From contig NZ_JAGUCN010000002.1 in assembly GCF_018271975.1 (NCBI RefSeq), positions 248,001 to 312,000 on the forward strand: 64,000 nucleotides of DNA. Direction: 5' to 3'. The DNA is from Carboxylicivirga mesophila. GTDB lineage: Bacteria; Bacteroidota; Bacteroidia; Bacteroidales; Marinilabiliaceae. Made by a program: the position numbers and the translations under genes. The notes beneath the pieces are model-generated. The model was given only the letters and a program-made list of their open reading frames with translations, had not been told where the DNA came from and ran no database searches. Below, piece by piece: positions 33,977 through 43,287 of the stretch (position 1 is the stretch's first letter; every line of letters starts with the position of its first letter).

Positions 33977-36202
33977 TTATTCAATGGTTTGTTGCCTGTT
34001 TGCGTTAACAAACAGGATGTCACCCATATCATCAAAACCTTCGAAAACTTCAGATCCGGAGTGCTTTGTTTGTTCTTCCCTAAAACCAATAATGGTTAGG
34101 CCAGCGTTAGATGATTTATCTTTAATCAAACTTTTTGACGATTTATCTTCCTCCTGAGCAATAATCTCAATATTTGAAAGTGTTATCGGTAAACGCCCGG
34201 TTTGAACCAGTTCTTGCAGTTGTTTGCGCGTTGTGGCTACATCTTCTTTGTCGCAGATGCTGAATATTTTTACGAAACCCTTTTTCCAGTCTGGGTGCGA
34301 TAATATGATAAAGCCAAGTAATATCATTAGGTTGGCGTTCAATATGTCAATGGAACGTATCCAGATATGAATGCCATTTTTAAAATGCGTATTTTTATTG
34401 GCATCTGAAAAGACACATACATCGTAATCACCAGCCCTGGTCAGGCTAATATTATCCAAAATGGCCTCAATTGCCTCAGCTTCGTTTCGTCTGTACTCAA
34501 ACACAATCATATTGTTTTCCATACCACTGATACTTGGGCTCTGAATTGCCTGTGCAATGGCAGTAGTATAGGATGGTGAAATCATACAATCAACATACAG
34601 GCTGCTTTCCTGATCGTGGTGTTCATCAATCAGCTTATCTACAATTTGTTTGGCCTCTGTAGTTGTATTCTTAGAGTAATACCCTTTCAGAAAGTGAAAA
34701 TAGGTACCAAAGCCATGTTTGTATGAAATCCATTTCATCAGATCAAACACCTTACTGTGCTTAAATGAGTTGGATGAGATGCAAATGGCTGATGGTCGCC
34801 ACTCTTCGTCATCAGTCTCATAGCTGCGGTGTTTTTGCATGTAGAGTTGAATGCGGCGACTCAATTGAAACAGTGCTCCCAGGAAAATCTTTTGCAAGCC
34901 GCCTCTTTCCTTATGAATGTAATTCAGGTACAGGTATAAGAGCGTGATAACCACATAGGCCGCTATTGTATAAGCCGCATTGATTTTAAACATTACCCAC
35001 ATTGATAATAAAAAGCCAATGAGTGAAATGGCCCAATGCGATTTAAATTGTGGGCGGTATGATGGTGATGCTCCAAAATGATTCAGGAAGGATATCAGGC
35101 ATAAAGAGCCATATGTAATCATAAAAAACATGGAGATGATTTGCGCTACAAAATCTACTTCACCCATCAGTACAAAAACCAGAGCGATAGCTATGGTAAT
35201 AAGGGTTGCATTATAAGGCTCATTGGTTTCGCCTTTGCCTTTGGCCAGCCACCTGTTAAGTGCAACGCTTGGGAAGCTTTTATCCACCGCCAGGGCCTGT
35301 ATAGTGCGTGGGGCTACCAGCACCGAACCAATGGCTGATGATATGGTTGAAGCACCCAATCCGAGGGGGATAATGATAGCACCCAAAACAGCCACATTAG
35401 CCATGGCCAGCTGTGAACTGCTCATTTCTTCAGGTGTTAAAGAAATCGAGAATTTATAGATGATAAAGATGTAGATAAGCATGCCACAAATGGTGCCCCA
35501 CATAGTACCACGAGGTATTGACTTGGTAGGATTTTTAAGATCGCCACTAAGTCCTACACCAGCAGTCATGCCCGTAAATGCCGGAAAACAGATGGCAAAC
35601 CACACAAAAAACTGGTTACGATTATTAAACACAAAGTTTTGGCTGTAATCACCGGCTTCAAAAAAATATGTGCGACCAACAAAAAAGAGAGTTAATGAAA
35701 TAAATAGCACTGCCACTACAACATATAGTGTTTTAACACCCATGTCCGATCCTTTTTGTAATACAATATAGGCTAAAATCAATATAGCAGGCACACTTAT
35801 GACCTGTCTTGGCAATGCAATGTCAAAAGATGATAGCATCCAATTAAAGAAAGGCTCAAATGCTTCGGTAAATGCAATGACATAAAAAGCTACACTAATG
35901 GCTTGAGAGAAATATAGAGCCATGCCAATAGTGGCACCAATATTTAAACCGAATGAACGGGATATTATAAAGTATTCTCCACCTCCTTCAACTCGTTTGT
36001 TGGTGGCTATCTCGGATATAGCCAAAGCTGTTGGGATGGTAATCATATGACCCAGAATAATGATGCCTAGTGCTCCGTAGAAACCCAGGTTGCCAACGGC
36101 CATTCCAAATCGCAGGAACAGGATAGCACCTAAAATTGTTGAAATAGCAGTAAAAAATACAGGTGCTGTTCCAAAGCCTTTTTTATCAGTTAATGTGCTC
36201 AT
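33977..36202 (-). CDS. SLC12-like APC-superfamily transporter
   Basis: This is a 741-residue membrane protein. The ATG at 36202 gives MSTLTDKKGFGTAPVFFTAIS; an in-frame start 33 nt upstream adds a non-conserved stretch. The first ~450 residues hold about 12 transmembrane segments, with GAILFLRFGMAVGNLGFYGALGIIILGHM and GGGEYFIISRSFG typical of the amino acid/cation-chloride cotransporter fold. The remaining ~290 residues are a soluble C-terminal domain beginning EEWRPSAICIS. That domain resembles the one of eukaryotic cation-chloride cotransporters. Substrate is unknown: K-Cl/Na-K-Cl or amino acid transport are both possible. Confidence 0.85.
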   Translation of the reverse strand: MSTLTDKKGFGTAPVFFTAISTILGAILFLRFGMAVGNLGFYGALGIIILGHMITIPTALAISEIATNKRVEGGGEYFIISRSFGLNIGATIGMALYFSQAISVAFYVIAFTEAFEPFFNWMLSSFDIALPRQVISVPAILILAYIVLQKGSDMGVKTLYVVVAVLFISLTLFFVGRTYFFEAGDYSQNFVFNNRNQFFVWFAICFPAFTGMTAGVGLSGDLKNPTKSIPRGTMWGTICGMLIYIFIIYKFSISLTPEEMSSSQLAMANVAVLGAIIIPLGLGASTISSAIGSVLVAPRTIQALAVDKSFPSVALNRWLAKGKGETNEPYNATLITIAIALVFVLMGEVDFVAQIISMFFMITYGSLCLISFLNHFGASPSYRPQFKSHWAISLIGFLLSMWVMFKINAAYTIAAYVVITLLYLYLNYIHKERGGLQKIFLGALFQLSRRIQLYMQKHRSYETDDEEWRPSAICISSNSFKHSKVFDLMKWISYKHGFGTYFHFLKGYYSKNTTTEAKQIVDKLIDEHHDQESSLYVDCMISPSYTTAIAQAIQSPSISGMENNMIVFEYRRNEAEAIEAILDNISLTRAGDYDVCVFSDANKNTHFKNGIHIWIRSIDILNANLMILLGFIILSHPDWKKGFVKIFSICDKEDVATTRKQLQELVQTGRLPITLSNIEIIAQEEDKSSKSLIKDKSSNAGLTIIGFREEQTKHSGSEVFEGFDDMGDILFVNANRQQTIE

Positions 36203-36758
36203 AAATATGTTGTCAATTTCCCAATAAATGTACAAAGTGTGTTGAGCAAATATATTAAATTATGCTCCTTGTTGTTTAAGCAAATATCTAATTAAAGTTA
36301 ATACAATACAATAGTTGTATTGCTCATCAGTCAATCAGTATTTGGTTTTTGGTGGCAGGTTTGTCATCTGTTTGTAGTAGTAGCTAAGTGATAGATTATA
36401 AGTGATAAATTACCTGGTTTGTTGTTTCAGAGAAAAAGGATTGAGTTACGAGGTGAAGTAACTGGAGAATAAATTAGCACCTGGTGGTGCAGGGTTTTTA
36501 TTCATTATTCATATTGTAGATAATGAAAATTGGTAGCTGAACATCTCGAAATTGATAGGGGCGGACCTATAGAATTGATATTGTTCTTAACAGCATTAAC
36601 CAGGTATTGTTATTCCAATCTGCTATTGACTGAAATTTAGCTTTTTTGTAAACGTCTTATCTGGTTGTTTAATGACACAAAACGGTACTAAACTAGTATT
36701 ACTTTTATTGCTTATTCAAGCACTTCAATTATTTTTGCCTCACTAATTATTTGATGCG
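36203..36758. other. Divergent intergenic region, no gene seen
   Basis: These 556 AT-rich bases separate the transporter (minus) from tsaE (plus). I see a small inverted repeat at 36304-36322 and a weak GC hairpin at 36477-36490, but no credible ORF or RNA gene. Confidence 0.55.
36304..36322. repeat. Inverted repeat, 8-bp arms
   Basis: CAATACAA and TTGTATTG are separated by TAG, about 102 bp upstream of the transporter start. It is a possible operator, but short. Confidence 0.4.
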
Positions 36759-37181
36759 ATGGATACTTTTTACATTGATTCTTTGGATACCATTAATGCT
36801 GTTGCTGCAGAGTTTTTATCAAAATATAACAGCGAACGGGTGTTGGCGTTTTATGGTTCTATGGGTGTTGGTAAAACAACGTTTATTAAAGCGCTTTGTG
36901 AAGAGCTTAATGTGGAGGACACGGTTAATAGTCCAAGTTTTGCCATTGTAAATGAGTATCACACAGCTCAGGATGATATTGTTTATCATTTCGATTTCTA
37001 TCGACTGAAGGAGGAGGAAGAAGCCTATGATATGGGTTACGAGGATTACCTGTATTCAGGGCATTATAGTATGATTGAGTGGCCTGAAAAGATTGCATCT
37101 CTGCTGCCTGAAGGCCGCCTTGAAGTTACCCTTGAGGAAATGACAGACGGACGCAGAAAGATATCTGTTCAGAAGGTTTAG
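36759..37181 (+). CDS. tsaE: tRNA threonylcarbamoyladenosine biosynthesis ATPase TsaE
   Basis: This 140-residue P-loop protein is TsaE, which drives the TsaB-TsaD complex during t6A37 synthesis on tRNA. Walker A is GSMGVGKTTF (33-42). NSPSFAIVNEY and HFDFYRL plus the MIEWPEK block are diagnostic of the family. The length is normal. The gene is 65 nt before ald on the same strand. Confidence 0.96.
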   Translation: MDTFYIDSLDTINAVAAEFLSKYNSERVLAFYGSMGVGKTTFIKALCEELNVEDTVNSPSFAIVNEYHTAQDDIVYHFDFYRLKEEEEAYDMGYEDYLYSGHYSMIEWPEKIASLLPEGRLEVTLEEMTDGRRKISVQKV

Positions 37182-37246
37182 CTAATTCCTTTATTAGTCT
37201 TTTTTTGCTATCTTGATGCCTTGTATTAAAGGTAAACAGATAGAAT

Positions 37247-38464
37247 ATGATGGGCGATAAAACTTCCTATTTCCCAATGGGACAAAGCCACCTGCTTCCG
37301 CAGGAGGAAATGTTAGAGGTAGGCAGACGGAAGAAAAAACTATCAATAGGTATACCAAAAGAAAGTTCTCATTTTGAAAACCGAGTGGCTTTGACACCGC
37401 AGGGTGTCGAGCTATTGGTCGAAAATGGGCATAATGTATTGTTTGAATCTGGAGCGGGTGATAGAGCGCATTATTTTGATCATGATTTTGCTGAATGCGG
37501 TGCTCAGATTGTTAAGGAAAAATCGCAAGTACTAAAAGCTGATATCATCCTTAAAGTATCAGCTTTAACCGAAGATGAGATCAATCAGTTAGAACCTAAT
37601 CAGCTGATTATTTCCCTTGTGAATTTGTATAATCAAACGCGCGAATCTTTGCAGAAGATGCTCGATAGGCGCTTGAATGCCATAGCTTTTGAACTACTAA
37701 AGGATGAAAATGGCTGCTATCCGGTTGTACGCAGCATGAGTGAGATAGAAGGAACTACCTCGGTTATGATAGCCAGCGAGTACCTCAGTAAAGCTCATAA
37801 TGGAAAAGGAGTTTTATTGGGAGGTGTAACAGGTATCTCTCCTGCTGATTTGGTGATACTAGGAGCAGGTACGGCTGGTGAATTTGCCGCCAAAGCTGCT
37901 TTGGGTCTAGGTGCTTCGGTCAAAGTGTTTGATAATTCTTATCACAAGCTACGGGAGCTGGAACGTAATGTTGGCCAACGAATTTTCACTTCCGTATTGC
38001 ATCCGCAGGCGCTGACTAAAGCATTGCAAAGTGCCGATGCAGTGCTGGGAAGCATACGTCATATGCATGCGGGACGCTCTTTTATGGTAACCGAAGAACA
38101 GGTCGCTCAGATGAAAAAGGGCTCTATAATCATTGATTTGAGTATGGATCAGGGTGGCTGTTTCGAATCCAGTAAATGTACCGACTTCGATCATCCGGTA
38201 TTTACAAAGCATGGGGTTATTCATTATTGCGTACCAAATGTAGCATCCCGCGTTTCACGCACATCATCCATTGCGCTAAGTAATATTTTTGCACCTATCA
38301 TCCTACGATTGGGTGAGGCTGGAGGTGTACATCATCTTATTAAAGAGGATATTGGGCTGAGTAATGGTGTATACCTTTATAAAGGTATACTGACCAATAG
38401 TTATATTGGCCGTAGGTTTAATATGCCTTATAAAGATATTGGCTTGTTGATGGCAGCGTTCTGA
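37247..38464 (+). CDS. ald: Alanine dehydrogenase family protein
   Basis: This 405-residue NAD-dependent enzyme should interconvert alanine and pyruvate plus ammonia. It has a ~30-residue N-terminal extension compared with ~370-residue bacterial enzymes. The core retains Arg46 (ENRVALTP), Lys103 (ILKVSAL), the Rossmann loop LGAGTAGEFAAKAAL and Asp301 (MDQGG). By eye the catalytic His (His96 of the Bacillus enzyme) is replaced around SLVNLYNQT (Tyr128). Such variants are known in the phylum as alanine dehydrogenases, yet activity is less certain. Its neighbour is tsaE, 65 nt upstream. Confidence 0.82.
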   Translation: MMGDKTSYFPMGQSHLLPQEEMLEVGRRKKKLSIGIPKESSHFENRVALTPQGVELLVENGHNVLFESGAGDRAHYFDHDFAECGAQIVKEKSQVLKADIILKVSALTEDEINQLEPNQLIISLVNLYNQTRESLQKMLDRRLNAIAFELLKDENGCYPVVRSMSEIEGTTSVMIASEYLSKAHNGKGVLLGGVTGISPADLVILGAGTAGEFAAKAALGLGASVKVFDNSYHKLRELERNVGQRIFTSVLHPQALTKALQSADAVLGSIRHMHAGRSFMVTEEQVAQMKKGSIIIDLSMDQGGCFESSKCTDFDHPVFTKHGVIHYCVPNVASRVSRTSSIALSNIFAPIILRLGEAGGVHHLIKEDIGLSNGVYLYKGILTNSYIGRRFNMPYKDIGLLMAAF

Positions 38465-38467
38465 TTG

Positions 38468-39853
38468 CTACATAAGGCTTGTTTTGGGTATTTCATTGTT
38501 AAGTTTATGGGTTTTTTGGAATGGGATAGTAAAACAAAATTTAGCACCTTCTTTATAGGTTTTGTCGAGCCAAATTTCACCCCCTAGTGTGTCGATGTAT
38601 TTTTGTGAAATGGCCAAGCCTAAGCCGTTGCCGCCAAATTCGCGGTTGTTGGAGGTGGATACCTGTCTGAACATGTCAAAGATGACCTCTTCTTTCCCTT
38701 CAGGAATTCCTATGCCGGTATCTTTCACAAAGAACCATAAACGGTCTTCAGCAACAGTGTAGCCAAACTTAACCCAGCCGTCTTTGGTGAATTTTACAGC
38801 GTTGTCAAGCAAATGGTTTAACACCTTAAGCAGGCCTTGCTGATCGGTAATAATTTGGTCATTGCTATCTTCCAGTCCCTTTTCCAGGTATAGTTGTAGC
38901 GGTTTATGCATTAATTTAACCTCCCGCATGTAATGCTTCAGCATGTTTTCAAGCAGACTATTGAGGTTGAAAAGTTTAGGGCCTTCCTGAATTAAACGGG
39001 TTTGTAGTTTGGAAATATCTATCAGGTTATCCATAACCTTGAGCAATTGCAGCCCGTTGAGATTAATAATACCGATATACTCATCTCTCTCTTCGGAACT
39101 TAAGGATTCGGTCTTTAGTAATTCTGAAAAACCGAGAATAACGTTCATGGGTGTTCTAATTTCATGACTTAAGTTGGCCAGGAAGGTTGATTTTAGCTGG
39201 TCGTTTTCTGCAGATTTTTTCTGTGCCTCATGCAGCTTCTTTAACGAGATATCCAGTTCTGTGTTTTTTCTTTTGAGTTCGAGATGTGTGATTTCAAGCT
39301 CTTTATTTCTAAGGTTGAGTTCCTCTTTGGCCTTTATGTGCTCAATTTCACTACTCATACGTGGAGTGAAGAGATAAACAAGTGACTCGATAACTTCAGC
39401 CTGTGCAATTGGGTTGCGATAAAGAGCGATGAAAATGCCATTGGGTTGGTAGCCTGAATTAAAAAGCGGAATACCTATATAGCCTTCTATCTTCTTGTCA
39501 GCCAAAAAGCTATCTTTGGGGAAACGCTCCCAGGCACCGGATGTAATGCGGCAGGTGTTTTTGCCAATAACGTTGTCGCAGGGCGTATTTTCAAGACTGT
39601 AATTGACCTGAGGCATAACTTTAGCGCCATCGGCAAAGGCAATGGATTCAACAGAATTGGTTTGAGCTGAATAACGACCGATAATTACATAATCTGCTTC
39701 GATTAGCTGACAAAGCTGAATGGCTGTGGCTTCAAAATACTTCTGACCAATATAACGGTTAACGGGTGTAATAATGTCATAAATGGTCGGTTCAATTTTT
39801 TTGAAACGATTTAATACAGATTTCTTATTTGCAAACAGTTTTGTCAAACTCAT
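38468..39853 (-). CDS. Soluble sensor histidine kinase with GAF-like domain
   Basis: This 461-residue kinase has no transmembrane segment, so it should sense a cytoplasmic signal. The N-terminal ~180 residues (ATAIQLCQLIEADYVIIGRYS) form a GAF-like domain. A coiled coil (about 175-215) leads to the HisKA block SHEIRTPMNVILGFSELL with the phospho-accepting His, then N box DNAVKFT and G boxes DTGIGIPEG and GGNGLGLAIS. No receiver domain is attached and no response regulator gene is nearby, so the partner is unknown. Its stop is 3 nt from that of ald. Confidence 0.92.
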   Translation of the reverse strand: MSLTKLFANKKSVLNRFKKIEPTIYDIITPVNRYIGQKYFEATAIQLCQLIEADYVIIGRYSAQTNSVESIAFADGAKVMPQVNYSLENTPCDNVIGKNTCRITSGAWERFPKDSFLADKKIEGYIGIPLFNSGYQPNGIFIALYRNPIAQAEVIESLVYLFTPRMSSEIEHIKAKEELNLRNKELEITHLELKRKNTELDISLKKLHEAQKKSAENDQLKSTFLANLSHEIRTPMNVILGFSELLKTESLSSEERDEYIGIINLNGLQLLKVMDNLIDISKLQTRLIQEGPKLFNLNSLLENMLKHYMREVKLMHKPLQLYLEKGLEDSNDQIITDQQGLLKVLNHLLDNAVKFTKDGWVKFGYTVAEDRLWFFVKDTGIGIPEGKEEVIFDMFRQVSTSNNREFGGNGLGLAISQKYIDTLGGEIWLDKTYKEGAKFCFTIPFQKTHKLNNEIPKTSLM

Positions 39854-39999
39854 ACTGGTTTCCGATTAAAGAACTTTTAAAATACTCAAAAAGGAATATG
39901 CTCTAAACTTTTTTTGACAAATGGTCGACTTTTATAGTTTGAAGGTGAATTATTGCTTATTAAAATGTTAAACACTTGCCTGTTTTATAATTTTATGCT

Positions 40000-41688
40000 T
40001 TAATACCCGGCAGCCATTCCATCTTTCCGTTTTTCTGATGCACCAATGTATACTCCTCTTTTACTGTCGTACCATATAGCCTGATAGCCGCCATAAGAAC
40101 CTGGCAGGAAGCCTACTGAGTGACCCATTTTTGAGAGTTCTAAAATGGTTTTGTCGCTAAAGCCGGTTTCGATATTTAGCTGACCTTTCCCTTTTACTTT
40201 TATACCTGTTGGTTGCGATGAGCCAGTATGACTGAATCGTGGTGCATCTCCTGCTTCCTGCAGATTCATCCCAAAATCAATAATATTCATTAAAACCTGC
40301 ACATGCCCTTGCGGTTGAAAGTCACCACCCATTACACCAAAGCTCATAACTGGCTGTTGGTTTTTGGTCACAAAGGCTGGTATGATTGTGTGAAAAGGTC
40401 TTTTGCCGGGCGCTAAAGCATTGGCATCGTCTGGATTTAGTGAAAATAGCTCCCCGCGGTTTTGCAGCATAAACCCACATTGAGGCGGTACCATACCCGA
40501 TCCCATTCCTCGGTAGTTGCTCTGTATCAGCGAAACCATATTGCCCCATTGGTCTGCAACGGTTAGGTATATCGTTTCGCCATGGCTAATGGTGCCGGCA
40601 ACATATTGTCCGGCTTTTTGCATATCAATTAAGTCTCTTCTTTGCTTAGCATATTCTTCTGAAATAAGCTCTTCAACAGGTACGTTCTGCATATCCATAT
40701 CAGCATAATACTTTGCCCTGTCCTCAAAAGCCAGTTTCTTTGCTTCGGTCACAAGATGCAGATGACGTGCTGTACCAAATTCTTCTTTCTCAAAAGAGTA
40801 CCCTTTAATAATGTTTAGCATCTGGAGGGCAGTAATGCCTTGTCCGTTAGGTGGTAATTCCCATATGTCGTAACCGCGGTAGTTGACAGAAACAGGTTCA
40901 ACCCATTGTGAATGGTGGCTTGCCAGGTCTTCCATGCTTAGGAAACCACCCTGTTCTTGAATAAATGCAGTAATGGTTTCGGCCAATGCTCCTTTATAAA
41001 AATAGTCTCTGCCTTGTTTAGCCAATTGTCGGTATTTTTCAGCCAGATACGGATTTTTAAATATGTCGCCTTTCAAGGGGATATGTCCATTGCAGGTATA
41101 GGTGTCAATTACATTCGGGTATTTTTGGTGAAACTTAACCGAACGCTCCCAATAATAGGCAATTAGTTCACTTAGGGGAAAACCATTGTCGGCGTACGAT
41201 ATGGCTGGCGCTAATATTTCTTCCATAGTAAGTTGGCCAAAGCGCTGGTGTAATTCAAACCAGGCATCTACACAGCCAGGAACGCTCACTGGTAATGGAC
41301 CGTACGAAGGAATTTTATCAAGATTCTGACTTTTAAAATAGTCGATGCATAGTGATTGAGGAGATCGACCACTGCCATTAAGCCCATATAGTTGTTTTGT
41401 ATTCGCGTCCCAAATAATGGCGAACAGGTCACCACCAATGCCACAGCCGGTTGGCTCCATCAAGCCCAAGGCGGCGTTGGCAGCAATGGCGGCATCTATA
41501 GCATTACCACCTTGTTTTAGTATATCTATTGCAATTTGAGTGGTCAGGGGATGACTGGTGCAGGCTATGCCATTTTGTGCGATCACTTCACTTCGCGAAG
41601 CAAAGTTGAAGCCGGTAATTCTGTCCTGAGCGGAAGTTTGAAAAATGATAAGTGACAGAATTAAAATGAGCAGTTGTATATCTTTCAT
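40000..41688 (-). CDS. ggt: Gamma-glutamyltransferase
   Basis: This 562-residue Ntn-hydrolase is a secreted gamma-glutamyltransferase that hydrolyses or transfers the gamma-glutamyl group of glutathione and related peptides. I chose ATG 41688 over the GTG 9 nt upstream. A signal peptide (about 1-20, ending TSAQ) is followed by GGNAIDAAIAANAALGLMEP. The SHGETIYLTVADQWGN block has Thr372, the likely self-cleavage nucleophile. NYRGMGSGMV and the C-terminal region complete both subunits. The last residues KDGMAAGY end at 40000. Confidence 0.93.
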   Translation of the reverse strand: MKDIQLLILILSLIIFQTSAQDRITGFNFASRSEVIAQNGIACTSHPLTTQIAIDILKQGGNAIDAAIAANAALGLMEPTGCGIGGDLFAIIWDANTKQLYGLNGSGRSPQSLCIDYFKSQNLDKIPSYGPLPVSVPGCVDAWFELHQRFGQLTMEEILAPAISYADNGFPLSELIAYYWERSVKFHQKYPNVIDTYTCNGHIPLKGDIFKNPYLAEKYRQLAKQGRDYFYKGALAETITAFIQEQGGFLSMEDLASHHSQWVEPVSVNYRGYDIWELPPNGQGITALQMLNIIKGYSFEKEEFGTARHLHLVTEAKKLAFEDRAKYYADMDMQNVPVEELISEEYAKQRRDLIDMQKAGQYVAGTISHGETIYLTVADQWGNMVSLIQSNYRGMGSGMVPPQCGFMLQNRGELFSLNPDDANALAPGKRPFHTIIPAFVTKNQQPVMSFGVMGGDFQPQGHVQVLMNIIDFGMNLQEAGDAPRFSHTGSSQPTGIKVKGKGQLNIETGFSDKTILELSKMGHSVGFLPGSYGGYQAIWYDSKRGVYIGASEKRKDGMAAGY

Positions 41689-41730
41689 ATATAGCACGTT
41701 TATGTATATGAAGATACAGAAATCAAAAAG

Positions 41731-41767
41731 ACTGCAAAAGAAATCTCAGTTCAAATTTCTTTTGCAG
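41731..41767 (-). terminator. Hairpin with 13-bp perfect arms, probable terminator
   Basis: Arms CTGCAAAAGAAAT (41732-41744) and ATTTCTTTTGCAG (41755-41767) pair perfectly across a 10-nt loop. On the minus strand the stem is followed by TCTTTTTG. It lies 24 nt after the stop of the 71-residue gene and 44 nt before the ggt start. Confidence 0.6.
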
Positions 41768-41790
41768 CTTATGATATGCTTTCTAAATAA

Positions 41791-42006
41791 TTATGCGATG
41801 GCAATTCGGCTGGCGGGGTGGCTAAGGTAATCGTAAAAGATACCAACTAAAAGCTGGTGATCCATTTCTGGTGAAATTGGAATAACCAAGTCGGCATAAG
41901 TATCTTTAAATACGACCTGAACCTCGTTTTTACGGGGGAACTCAATCCCTGCAACTTTCCTGTGCATACGTATTTCCCCAAGTCCTGTAATCAATTTAAT
42001 AATCAT
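41791..42006 (-). CDS. Small hypothetical protein, 71 residues
   Basis: No family was recognised. The start has a clear ribosome-binding-like AAAAGGAAAGAGT upstream of ATG 42006, unusual in this window, and a strong hairpin follows the stop. The sequence (IIKLITGLGEIRMHRKVAG, then FKDTYADLVIPISPEMD) has no signal peptide or membrane segment and could form a small alpha/beta domain. It is either a separate small gene or a leader of the ggt transcript. Confidence 0.55.
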   Translation of the reverse strand: MIIKLITGLGEIRMHRKVAGIEFPRKNEVQVVFKDTYADLVIPISPEMDHQLLVGIFYDYLSHPASRIAIA

Positions 42007-42375
42007 ACTCTTTCCTTTTTAGCTTATTTACAAAACCGTCCGGGTGTGTTGTTTTCAGGTATAAAAGTAGATGCCAGTCCCGTTTCAGCCAAAGGTTTTA
42101 AAGGGTATTCCATGAGTGTTTAAATTTCAATGTTGAATGGGTGGTTGGTGCTTATAAAAAAAAAAGCCTTCCATAAACGGACTGTTTTTTTTGACGAAAA
42201 TTAATTTGAAATCAGTTCTTAAGTTATAAGAGGAAGATAATCAGTGATTTAAAAGTGGAATTGATAGGGGTGAGAAATTGAGGTTGTTATGTAGTGCAGG
42301 CTAAGAGTTATTGCGGTATTTTTAATGTATTCTGATGACTTTTTTTACCTTTGCTTCAATTGAATTTTTAGCTTA
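42007..42375. other. Divergent intergenic region, no gene seen
   Basis: These 369 bases lie between the small hypothetical gene (minus) and the M23 peptidase gene (plus). A TACCTTTG -7 box sits at 42346-42353. No further structure was identified. Confidence 0.55.
42346..42353 (+). promoter_or_regulatory. Putative -7 box (TACCTTTG)
   Basis: It matches TAnnTTTG and ends 22 nt before the M23 peptidase ATG. A T-rich stretch lies where the -33 element would be, without exact TTTG. Confidence 0.45.
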
Positions 42376-43257
42376 ATGGCAAGAGAAGATAAAGGAAAGA
42401 AATTAGTTGATAAACTCCGGCATAAGTATCGTTTAGCGATTTTTAATGAGCAAACCTATGAGGAGGTTTTTGGAATGCGTTTATCCCGACTCAATGTGTT
42501 TACCATTGTTGGAGTAAGCCTTTCTGTATTGATAGTGTTGGTTATTTTTTTAATTGCATTTACAGGCCTCCGCGAATATATACCAGGTTACCCGGATGGC
42601 CAGCAGCGAAGGTTAATTATACAAAATTCCGAAAGAGTAGATAGCCTTATTATGGAAATTGAAAGGCGCGATAAGTTTTTCAAGGACATAAGAGCGATTG
42701 TGGCTGGTGATGTGCCACAGGGTGCCATGCCTGAAGATTTGGAGGATGCCGAGGGACCAGGTACAAACAGCAATGTTGTTTTCAAAAAGTCAGAGGAAGA
42801 CTCAATTTTCCGCGAGCAGGTTGAGCGTGAGGAAAAATTTAACCTGGCAGTTTTGGGCAACAAAGGCACAAAGTTTGAACTGGAACACAGCTTTTTATTT
42901 ACCCCACTTAAAGGTGTGGTTGTTAATAAATTTGGCGAAACTCAAGGACACTACGGTGTTGATGTAGTAGCCAATCCAGGGAGTCGTGTTAGTGCTATAC
43001 TCGATGGAACAGTTGTATTTACAGGATGGACTGTTGAAACAGGTTATGTCATTCAGATTCAGCACTCCAATAATTTAATATCCATATATAAGCACAACGA
43101 AAGTTTGCTCAAAACCATGGGCGATAAAGTGCAGGCAGGCGAAGCCATAGCCAATGTTGGTAATTCAGGTGAGCTTACCACCGGCCCGCATTTGCATTTT
43201 GAATTGTGGTACAATGGAGTGCCCCTTGATGCTGAGCAATACATGTCATTTGAATAG
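42376..43257 (+). CDS. Membrane-anchored M23 metallopeptidase
   Basis: This 293-residue protein has one transmembrane segment (about 41-62) and a C-terminal LytM/M23 zinc domain. His192 and Asp196 (HYGVDV) with His272 and His274 (HLHFEL) give a complete ligand set. It may cleave peptidoglycan cross-links or be a regulator of hydrolases at the division site. The basic N-terminus (REDKGKKLVDKLRHKYRLAIF) faces the cytoplasm. It is 30 nt upstream of dxr on the same strand. Confidence 0.93.
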   Translation: MAREDKGKKLVDKLRHKYRLAIFNEQTYEEVFGMRLSRLNVFTIVGVSLSVLIVLVIFLIAFTGLREYIPGYPDGQQRRLIIQNSERVDSLIMEIERRDKFFKDIRAIVAGDVPQGAMPEDLEDAEGPGTNSNVVFKKSEEDSIFREQVEREEKFNLAVLGNKGTKFELEHSFLFTPLKGVVVNKFGETQGHYGVDVVANPGSRVSAILDGTVVFTGWTVETGYVIQIQHSNNLISIYKHNESLLKTMGDKVQAGEAIANVGNSGELTTGPHLHFELWYNGVPLDAEQYMSFE

Positions 43258-43287
43258 TGACTTACATACACACAACAGTAAAAATTA

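Noticed and set aside
36477-36490. GCACC/GGTGC hairpin as terminator in the transporter-tsaE gap
   Set aside because: Only a 5-bp stem, and no gene ends nearby on that strand.
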